Source: DASSKO01 sp035690425
GTDB taxonomy: Bacteria > Actinomycetota > Actinomycetes > Propionibacteriales > Nocardioidaceae
NCBI GenBank assembly: GCA_035690425.1
Contig: DASSKO010000138.1
Coordinates: 1-11,635, forward strand
Direction: 5' to 3'
DNA: 11,635 nt
The notes below the pieces were generated by a model. It saw nothing but the letters and a program-made list of their open reading frames with translations. It was not told the origin of the DNA and made no database searches. Made by a program: the position numbers and the translations under genes. Of this stretch, positions 6,961-11,635 are shown piece by piece (the first letter of the stretch is position 1; the number at the start of each line of letters is the position of its first letter).

Positions 6961-7987
6961 TCGAGCGCCGCTCGTCCATCGCGGCGTAAGCCTCGGCCAC
7001 GTCGTCGAGTGGCAGCTCGAGATCGAAGACACGCCCCGGGTCGATCGCTCCCGAGAGCACGTCGGGCAGCAGTTCCTCGATGTAGGCGCGCGCCGGCGCC
7101 ACGCCGCCGCCGACGCTGACGTTGCTGCCGAACAGCGTGCGGATCGGCAGCTCGGCGCCGCCGTTCGGCACACCGACGTAGCCGACCCGGCCGCCGGGAC
7201 GGGCGGACTCGATGGCCTGCTGCATCGACTCGGCGGTGCCGACACACTCCAGCACGGCGTCCGGCCCCACCCCGTCGTACAGCTCTTTGACCTTGGCCAC
7301 GCCCTCCTCGCCGCGGTCGGCGACGATCTCGTCGGCACCGAACTCGAGGGCCACCGTCTGCCGGTCCGCGTGCCGCGACATCGCCACGACGTGCTCGGCT
7401 CCGAGGCGTTTCGCGGCGAGCACGGCGCACAGCCCCACGGCACCGTCACCCACGACGGCGACCGTGCTCCCGGGGCCGACCTCGGCCGCGAGCGCGGCGT
7501 GGTGGCCGGTGCCCATCACGTCGGAGAGTGTGAGCAGGCCGGGGACAAGCTCCGCGGCGGGCTGGTCGGCCGTGGCCACGAGCGTGCCGTCGGCCATCGG
7601 CACCCGGACGGCCTCCCCCTGGGCGGCGTCGATGGGCAGGCCGTGCTCGTCCCGGCCGCCCCACGAGGCCCCGTGCAGGCAGGAGGTGTGTACGCCGTTG
7701 CGGCAGTTGCGGCAGGTGTTGTCGCTCAGCAGGAACGGCGCGATCACGAAGTCGCCGACCTTCAGCGTCGCCACGTCGTCGCCGACGGCCTCGACCACGC
7801 CGACGAACTCGTGGCCGATCCGTCGCGGCTCGTTGGTCGGCGTCACACCCCGGTAGGGCCACAGGTCTGACCCGCAGACGCACGCTGCGGTAACCCGGAC
7901 GAGGGCGTCGGTGGGGCGGCGGACCGCCGGGTCGGGCACTTCCTCGAGCCGGATGTCACGAGCAGCATGGATCGTCGTCGCGCGCAT
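6938..7987 (-). CDS. zinc-dependent alcohol dehydrogenase family protein
   Basis: This 349-aa protein is a medium-chain dehydrogenase/reductase of the zinc alcohol dehydrogenase type, oxidising an alcohol or reducing a carbonyl with NAD(P). Catalytic zinc ligands are C38 in CGSDLWPY and H59-E60 in GHEFVG. The structural zinc lobe spans DNTCRNCRNGVHTSC (89-103): it has three cysteines (C92, C95, C103), with D89 where the first cysteine usually stands, a pattern I know from one subgroup of the family. The Rossmann fold starts with VVGDGAVG (178-185). The substrate cannot be inferred. ATG 7987 has no ribosome-binding site, but TAGGTT lies 7 nt before it. The gene is divergent from scoA and converges with nhaA, overlapping its last 23 bp. 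The open frame upstream of 7987 is antisense to scoA and is not coding. Confidence 0.92.
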   Translation of the reverse strand: MRATTIHAARDIRLEEVPDPAVRRPTDALVRVTAACVCGSDLWPYRGVTPTNEPRRIGHEFVGVVEAVGDDVATLKVGDFVIAPFLLSDNTCRNCRNGVHTSCLHGASWGGRDEHGLPIDAAQGEAVRVPMADGTLVATADQPAAELVPGLLTLSDVMGTGHHAALAAEVGPGSTVAVVGDGAVGLCAVLAAKRLGAEHVVAMSRHADRQTVALEFGADEIVADRGEEGVAKVKELYDGVGPDAVLECVGTAESMQQAIESARPGGRVGYVGVPNGGAELPIRTLFGSNVSVGGGVAPARAYIEELLPDVLSGAIDPGRVFDLELPLDDVAEAYAAMDERRSIKTLLRP

Positions 7988-7994
7988 GAAGCCG

Positions 7995-8000
7995 AACCTA
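7995..8000 (-). promoter_or_regulatory. -10 box of leaderless promoter, dehydrogenase gene
   Basis: On the minus strand TAGGTT ends 7 nt before the ATG at 7987, placing the transcription start at the start codon. GACGAC, 17 bp upstream, is a possible weak -35. The ATG has no Shine-Dalgarno sequence. Confidence 0.5.
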
Positions 8001-8051
8001 ACACCGGCTCTGCAGCGGTCGTCCGGCCCGGCGCACGGGCCTGCGGGACGG

Positions 8052-8057
8052 TAGGGT
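8052..8057 (+). promoter_or_regulatory. possible -10 box for the scoAB operon
   Basis: TAGGGT lies 47 nt before the scoA ATG, giving a leader of roughly 40 nt if used. It faces away from the dehydrogenase promoter 50 bp to the left, so the two units would share this 117-bp control region. No clear -35 is seen. Confidence 0.35.
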
Positions 8058-8092
8058 CGCGGCTGGAGCCGAGGGTAGGTGCCGAAGCGGAG

Positions 8093-8099
8093 AGGGAGG
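8093..8099 (+). promoter_or_regulatory. scoA ribosome-binding site
   Basis: AGGGAGG ends 5 nt before the ATG at 8105, a strong Shine-Dalgarno sequence that fixes the scoA start. It contrasts with the several genes in this window that lack one. Confidence 0.8.
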
Positions 8100-8104
8100 C
8101 AGGC

Positions 8105-8899
8105 ATGGACAAAGTCGTCCGTAGCGCCACCGATGCGGTGGCCGGCATCAGCGACGGGATGTCGCTGTCGGTGGGTGGTTTCGGGCTGTGCGGCATCCCG
8201 AGCGTGCTGATCCAGGCGTTGCTCGACGCCGGCGTCACCGACCTCGAGGCAGTCTCCAACAACTGCGGCGTCGACGACTGGGGGCTGGGGCTGCTGCTCC
8301 GGGAGAAGCGGATCCGGCGGATGGTGTCGTCCTATGTCGGGGAGAACAAGGAGTTCGCCCGGCAGTACCTCTCCGGCGAGCTGGAGGTGGAGCTGACGCC
8401 CCAGGGCACATTGGCCGAGCGGCTGCGCGCCGGTGGCTCGGGCATCCCCGCCTTCTACACCCGCACCGGCGTCGGCACCCAGATCGCCGAGGGCGGGCTG
8501 CCGTGGCGCTACGACTCCGAGGGCAACACCGCGGTCGCCTCCCCGCCGAAGGAGACCCGGGAGTTCGACTGGCTCGGTGAGCGGGCGGAGTTCGTGCTCG
8601 AGCAGTCGATCAGCTGCGACTTCGGCCTGGTGCGCGCCTGGAAGGGTGACCGGCACGGCAACCTGGTCTTCAACCAGACCGCGCGCAACTTCAACCCGCT
8701 GGCCGCGATGGCCGCGCGAACCACGATCGCCGAGGTCGAGGAGCTGGTCGAGCCCGGCGACCTCGACCCCGACCACATCCACCTGCCTGGCATCTACGTG
8801 CACCGGGTGCTGCCGTTGACACCGGAGCAGGCCGCCGACAAGCGCATCGAGCGCCGCACCGTCCGCACCGACCGCGCCGACGAGGGGACCGAGGCATGA
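8105..8899 (+). CDS. scoA: 3-oxoacid CoA-transferase subunit A
   Basis: This 264-aa protein is the alpha subunit of a family I CoA-transferase (SCOT or PcaI type), which moves CoA from succinyl-CoA to acetoacetate or a related 3-oxoacid. Visible signatures: SDGMSLSVGGFGLCGIP (16-32), the glycine-rich CoA-transferase loop; NNCGVDDWGLG (about 53-63); SYVGENKEF (80-88); and the block GIPAFYTRTGVGT. Length is slightly above the usual 230-240 aa because of a charged C-terminal tail. The start is set by a strong ribosome-binding site. Its stop overlaps the scoB start in an ATGA, indicating translational coupling of the two subunits in one enzyme. With no aromatic pathway genes nearby, ketone-body or acyl-CoA metabolism is more likely than beta-ketoadipate breakdown, but pcaI cannot be excluded. 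Confidence 0.92.
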   Translation: MDKVVRSATDAVAGISDGMSLSVGGFGLCGIPSVLIQALLDAGVTDLEAVSNNCGVDDWGLGLLLREKRIRRMVSSYVGENKEFARQYLSGELEVELTPQGTLAERLRAGGSGIPAFYTRTGVGTQIAEGGLPWRYDSEGNTAVASPPKETREFDWLGERAEFVLEQSISCDFGLVRAWKGDRHGNLVFNQTARNFNPLAAMAARTTIAEVEELVEPGDLDPDHIHLPGIYVHRVLPLTPEQAADKRIERRTVRTDRADEGTEA

Positions 8900-9558
8900 G
8901 CCTGACCCGTGAGCAGATGGCCGCCCGCGCGGCCGAGGAGCTCTCCGACGGCTCCTACGTCAACCTCGGCATCGGGCTGCCGACGCTGGTGCCCAACTAC
9001 GTGCCCGACGACGTCGAGATCGTGCTGCAGTCCGAGAACGGCATCCTCGGCGTCGGTGCCTACCCCGCCGACGCCGACGTCGACCCCGACCTGATCAACG
9101 CCGGCAAGGAGACCGTGACGCTGCGGCGCGGGTCGTCGATCTTCGACTCCGCGGCCAGCTTCGGCATGATCCGCGGCGGCAAGGTCAACGCCGCCATCCT
9201 CGGCGCGATGCAGGTGTCGGCGACCGGCGACATCGCCAACTGGATGATCCCGGGCAAGATGATCAAGGGCATGGGCGGCGCGATGGACCTAGTGCACGGG
9301 GCCCAGAAGGTCGTCGTGCTGATGGAGCACGTCGCCAAGGACGGGTCCTACAAGATCGTCGACGAGTGCTCGCTGCCCTACACGGGCAAGGGCGTCGTCG
9401 ACCGCATCATCACCGACCTCGCGGTGATCGACGTCACCCCCGACGGGCTCACGTTGATCGAGCTGGCACCCGGTGTAACCGTCGACGAGGTCCGCGATCG
9501 GACCGAGCCCGAGCTGATCGTGGCCGCGTCGCTGCACGAGGTCGACCCCGCCACCTGA
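8896..9558 (+). CDS. scoB: 3-oxoacid CoA-transferase subunit B
   Basis: This 220-aa protein is the beta subunit partner of scoA. The family signature LGIGLPTLVPNYVP (24-37) is followed by LQSENGILGVG (44-54), in which E47 is the catalytic glutamate that forms the glutamyl-CoA intermediate. Later blocks GGKVNAAILGAMQVS and MGGAMDLVHGAQKVVVLMEH are typical of the subunit. Length is normal for the family. It starts at the ATG within the ATGA overlap with scoA. It is the last gene of the operon and is followed by a double palindrome before the convergent transporter gene. Alternative names such as pcaJ or atoA depend on the substrate, which sequence alone does not settle. Confidence 0.93.
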   Translation: MSLTREQMAARAAEELSDGSYVNLGIGLPTLVPNYVPDDVEIVLQSENGILGVGAYPADADVDPDLINAGKETVTLRRGSSIFDSAASFGMIRGGKVNAAILGAMQVSATGDIANWMIPGKMIKGMGGAMDLVHGAQKVVVLMEHVAKDGSYKIVDECSLPYTGKGVVDRIITDLAVIDVTPDGLTLIELAPGVTVDEVRDRTEPELIVAASLHEVDPAT

Positions 9559-9580
9559 CCGCCGTACCCGCCCCGGTCTT

Positions 9581-9636
9581 TTTGGCACGGGGTGGCCCCG
9601 TGCCAAACCTATTGGCACGGGGCCACCCCGTGCCAA
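9581..9636. repeat. nested double palindrome, REP-like, possible bidirectional terminator
   Basis: Two hairpins stand in tandem. The first (9581-9607) has 12-bp perfect arms (TTTGGCACGGGG and its complement) and loop TGG. The second (9612-9636) has 11-bp arms (TTGGCACGGGG and its complement) and loop CCA. The second is the exact reverse complement of the first over 25 bp, so the whole block is one larger palindrome with spacer ACCTA. It fills the gap between the convergent scoB and MFS genes, where it could end transcription from both sides. A T-run (9579-9583) precedes the first stem and no U-tract follows either stem, so an ordinary intrinsic terminator is not shown. The architecture also resembles dispersed REP/BIME elements. 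Confidence 0.85.
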
Positions 9637-9679
9637 CGGGCGGACGCAGTGGCGCCACCCAGCGGAGGCGGCGAAGGGA

Positions 9680-10915
9680 TCAGGCGTCGGCGGTGGTGAG
9701 GGTGGCGGCCTCGTCCCGGCTGTGCTCGGGCGGCGGGGCGTCGATGTGCGCCAGTGCCCGGCGCCCGGTGACGAGCACGGCGATCGCGAGCGCTACCGCG
9801 CCGGCCCCCACCCAGAACGGCAGGTGCGGGCTGATCTCCTCCCCAAGCTTGCCGGCGAGCCAGGGCGCCACGGCGGCCCCGGAGAAGCGCACGAACGAGT
9901 ACGCCGCACTCGCGACGCCACGCTCCACCGGCGCGGCCCCCATCACCGTCTCGGTGACCAGCGTGTTGTTGATGCCGAGGAAGACGCCGGCCACGACCAC
10001 GCACGCCGACAGCACGGCCTTGCTGTCGGTGAAGACCGCCATCACCGCGAGGTCCGCGGTGAACAGGGCCAGCGCCGCGGTCACCGTCGGCAGCGTCCCG
10101 AATCGGCGCTGCAGCGCCGGCGCGACGAACACCGAGGCGACCGCCAGGCACACGCCCCATCCGAAGAAGATCAACCCGATCTGGTGGGCGCTGAGGTCCA
10201 GCGGGAACGGCGTGTACGCCAGCAGCGTGAAGAACCCGAAGTTGTAGAGCAGCGCCACGATGGCCACGATCAGCAAGCCCCGGTGGCGCAGCGCGCGGAA
10301 CGGGTCGGCGAGCGACGTCGTGCGCCCGGTGGCCGGCGTCGCCGGCAGCATCCACGCGGTGGCGAACATGGCGATGGTCATCAGCACCGCCACGCCGTAG
10401 AAGGGGCCGCGCCAGGAGATGCTGCCGAGTACGCCGCCGAGCAGCGGGCCGGTGGCGATCCCCACGCCAAGCGCGGCCTCGTAGAGGATGATCGCCTGCC
10501 CGACGCTGCCCCGGGCGGAGTTGACGATGGTGGCCAGCGCGGTGGCGATGAACAGCGCGTTGCCGAGCCCCCACCCGGCGCGGAACGCGATGATCTGGTT
10601 GACGGTGTCCGACGACCCCGCCAGCGTGGCGAACACAACGATCAGCGCGAGCCCGGCCAACAGCGTGCGCTTCGCGCCGAACCGGCTCGCTGCCACCCCG
10701 GTCACCAGCATCGCGACACCCATGATCGCCATGTAAGAGGTGAACAACAGCGACACCTGCGACGGTGACGCGTGCAGGTCCTCCGCGATCGGCTTGAGGA
10801 TCGGATCGACCAGGCCGATGCCCATGAAGGCGATCACGCACGCGAACGCGACGGCGTACACGGCCTTCGGCTGGTGCCACAGGCTGCGGCTGTCCTCGTG
10901 CCGGGTCGGTGTCAT
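9680..10915 (-). CDS. MFS transporter, DHA1-like drug efflux
   Basis: This 411-aa protein is a 12-helix major facilitator in the cytoplasmic membrane, probably a proton-coupled exporter of small molecules. Helix 1 starts around residue 18. The loop between helices 2 and 3 is the motif A variant GVAASRFGAKRTLL (73-86). The antiporter motif C is clear as LGVGIATGPLLGGVLG (149-164) in helix 5, which supports efflux rather than uptake. After a cytoplasmic loop around residue 200 come six more helices and a polar tail. The ATG at 10915 overlaps the stop of the marR gene in an ATGA, and AGGAAG lies about 7 nt upstream inside marR. The MarR-family repressor directly upstream is its likely regulator, as in many drug-efflux operons. 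The substrate is not predictable. Confidence 0.9.
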   Translation of the reverse strand: MTPTRHEDSRSLWHQPKAVYAVAFACVIAFMGIGLVDPILKPIAEDLHASPSQVSLLFTSYMAIMGVAMLVTGVAASRFGAKRTLLAGLALIVVFATLAGSSDTVNQIIAFRAGWGLGNALFIATALATIVNSARGSVGQAIILYEAALGVGIATGPLLGGVLGSISWRGPFYGVAVLMTIAMFATAWMLPATPATGRTTSLADPFRALRHRGLLIVAIVALLYNFGFFTLLAYTPFPLDLSAHQIGLIFFGWGVCLAVASVFVAPALQRRFGTLPTVTAALALFTADLAVMAVFTDSKAVLSACVVVAGVFLGINNTLVTETVMGAAPVERGVASAAYSFVRFSGAAVAPWLAGKLGEEISPHLPFWVGAGAVALAIAVLVTGRRALAHIDAPPPEHSRDEAATLTTADA

Positions 10916-11391
10916 GCGAGAGCTTCCTTCGGTGCGGACGACGGGGCGGACGGCGGTGCGGGTGACGGGGCGGCGAGGACCCGACGGAACGCCTCGACTG
11001 CCGCGGCGACGTGCTCCAGGTCTTCGGGGTCGAGCCGGCTGAGGGCATCGCCGATGGCCCCACCGCCGGTGGCGCGCACGGCCGCGAGTTGTTCCCGGCC
11101 CGCCACCGTCAGGGCGATTCGGCTGGCTCGGCTGTCGTCAGGATCCGGCAGTCGCTCGGTGTAGCCCTGCTCCTCCAACCGCCGCACCAACGCCGACATG
11201 GTGGGCTGGGAGCAGCGATCGGCCACGGCGAGGTCGCCGATCCGCGCGGGGCCGAGCTCGTCGATCTGCGACAACGCCCGCAGGTGCGCCGCGGGTACGG
11301 CGGTGTGTGCGTGCCGGGCGGCCCATCGGGTCAGTCGTGCGGTGGTCACCAACAGGTCGACGCCGACGGTGTGGGGGTCGGGGGAAGCCAT
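10912..11391 (-). CDS. MarR family transcriptional regulator
   Basis: This 159-aa protein is a winged-helix dimeric regulator of the MarR family. The DNA-binding part spans about residues 38-102: a helix with HLRALSQIDELG, the recognition region DLAVADRCSQPTMSALVRRLEEQGY (53-77), and the wing with RLPDPDDSRASRIALTVAG, where the D-D-x-R pattern is the classic MarR wing. The C-terminal dimerisation helix follows, then a proline/alanine-rich tail unlikely to be structured. It is the first gene of an operon with the MFS transporter (ATGA overlap) and probably represses it and itself through the palindrome at 11404-11422; ligand binding would relieve this. ATG 11391 lacks a Shine-Dalgarno sequence and lies 8 nt after a TAAACT box, so translation is likely leaderless. 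Confidence 0.92.
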   Translation of the reverse strand: MASPDPHTVGVDLLVTTARLTRWAARHAHTAVPAAHLRALSQIDELGPARIGDLAVADRCSQPTMSALVRRLEEQGYTERLPDPDDSRASRIALTVAGREQLAAVRATGGGAIGDALSRLDPEDLEHVAAAVEAFRRVLAAPSPAPPSAPSSAPKEALA

Positions 11392-11399
11392 GACGACCC

Positions 11400-11430
11400 A
11401 GTTTACATAGTCCGCCTATATATTCGCCAA
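11400..11430 (-). promoter_or_regulatory. marR-MFS operon promoter
   Basis: On the minus strand TAAACT (11405-11400) ends 8 nt before the marR ATG and fits a leaderless -10. TTGGCG (11430-11425) is a -35 candidate at 19 bp. An alternative -10, TATGTA (11409-11404), gives 15 bp. Both readings put the palindromic operator between the two elements. Confidence 0.45.
11404..11422. promoter_or_regulatory. putative MarR operator
   Basis: A 19-bp inverted repeat (minus strand TATATAG, spacer GCGGA, CTATGTA) matches at 6 of 7 positions per arm. It is AT-rich in a GC-rich setting, lies just before marR, and covers the spacer of the predicted promoter. Size and position are typical of MarR-family operators that give autorepression. 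Confidence 0.65.
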
Positions 11431-11491
11431 CGGCGGCCCGCGCGCTCATGCGATATGGCCAGGTACCTCGTCAAATGGGGAGTCCCCTAGC

Positions 11492-11499
11492 GAAATTTC
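11492..11499. repeat. putative 8-bp target-site duplication
   Basis: GAAATTTC abuts the predicted insertion sequence end at 11500. ISL3-family elements duplicate 8 bp of AT-rich target, which this fits; the second copy would lie beyond the window. The sequence is itself a perfect palindrome. Confidence 0.55.
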
Positions 11500-11545
11500 G
11501 GCTCTTCTGACATATCTGTGGGCGGTTTCCGCATGCCCTGAGTGG

Positions 11546-11616
11546 CGCACGCCGTTCCCTGACTAGGTTTCTGAGCTGTCAAGGAACAGAAACTATGAGC
11601 AGGAGAACGGCGTGCG
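11546..11616 (+). promoter_or_regulatory. inverted repeat sequestering the transposase start
   Basis: CGCACGCCGTTC (11546-11557) pairs perfectly with GAACGGCGTGCG (11605-11616), a 12-bp stem whose right arm contains the GTG start at 11612 and the end of the AGGAGA ribosome-binding site. Inside it a second stem pairs GTTTCTG (11567-11573) with CAGAAAC (11587-11593). A transcript entering from outside would fold and hide the start. A TAGGTT box at 11564-11569 could start a transcript near 11576 that lacks the left arm. Confidence 0.6.
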
Positions 11617-11635
11617 TGGTGTCAGCCTATGGCGC
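11612..11635 (+). CDS. ISL3-like transposase, N-terminus only
   Basis: Only the first eight codons are in the window, reading (M)RGVSLWR from a GTG. This resembles the N-terminus of actinobacterial ISL3-family transposases, which often begin with a similar R-x-V-x-LWR stretch. AGGAGA at 11601-11606 lies 5 nt before the GTG, ideal spacing. A competing ATG at 11595 in another frame has no such site. Function would be cutting and joining at the element's ends. Identification rests mainly on the terminal repeat and context, since eight residues alone prove little. Confidence 0.55.

Larger units (their letters stand above)
11500..11635 (+). mobile_element. left end of an ISL3-family insertion sequence (partial)
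   Basis: GGCTCTTCTGACATATCTG at 11500-11518 has the form of an ISL3-family terminal inverted repeat, which characteristically starts GGCTCTT. An 8-bp AT-rich palindrome lies just outside and a transposase reading frame begins 112 bp inside, both usual for the family. The element continues past the window edge, so its right end, length and intactness are unknown. It inserted about 70 bp upstream of the marR promoter and points away from it. Confidence 0.7.

Noticed and set aside
6361..7449. Other long frames opposite nhaA, the dehydrogenase and the transporter
   Set aside because: They are arginine- and alanine-rich shadows typical of high-GC coding DNA with no recognisable motif.
8105..9558. 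Beta-ketoadipate pathway assignment (pcaIJ) for the CoA-transferase
   Set aside because: No other pathway gene is present in the window, so the general 3-oxoacid transferase name is safer.
11461..11489. Small palindromes (AGGTACCT; GGGG-AGT-CCCC) between marR and the insertion sequence
   Set aside because: Arms of 4 bp are expected by chance and there is no gene end or promoter for them to serve.

Overview
The window looks like chromosome from a high-GC actinobacterium. Codon third positions are almost all G or C, GTG starts are common, and several genes appear to be transcribed without a leader. The gene families present (DUF6098, DUF6328, DUF1360, a GAF-GAF-SpoIIE-HATPase fusion, a long NhaA) fit the actinobacteria. 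Nocardioidaceae or a relative is my best guess from general impression, not something the sequence proves.

Layout: (1) 80-1893 holds a DUF6098 protein on + and, convergent to it, two small membrane proteins on - (DUF6328 then DUF1360). (2) 1894-2047 is a divergent intergenic region with two copies of a 21-bp repeat and two apparent leaderless promoters. (3) 2048-5094 holds a NagD-type HAD phosphatase on +, meeting tail to tail a large SpoIIE-type phosphatase with GAF sensors and an RsbW-like kinase domain on -. (4) 5212-6960 holds a tiny GNAT acetyltransferase and then the sodium/proton antiporter NhaA. (5) 6938-9558 holds a zinc-dependent alcohol dehydrogenase on -, overlapping the nhaA tail by 23 bp, and diverging from it an scoA-scoB CoA-transferase operon. 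(6) 9581-9636 is a nested palindrome between convergent transcription units. (7) 9680-11391 is a marR-MFS operon on - with a clear operator in its promoter. (8) From 11500 to the window edge lies the left end of an ISL3-type insertion sequence, with the first codons of its transposase.

Most genes are housekeeping or stress-related, and I see no defence system, phage, CRISPR array or RNA gene. The cooperating sets are scoA-scoB (one heteromeric enzyme), marR-MFS (a repressor and the efflux pump it probably controls), and perhaps the DUF6328-DUF1360 pair. The most interesting signals are non-coding: a recurring TANNNT box 6-8 nt before five starts that lack a Shine-Dalgarno sequence, the two repeat or palindrome systems, and a 12-bp stem at the insertion sequence end that buries the transposase start codon.
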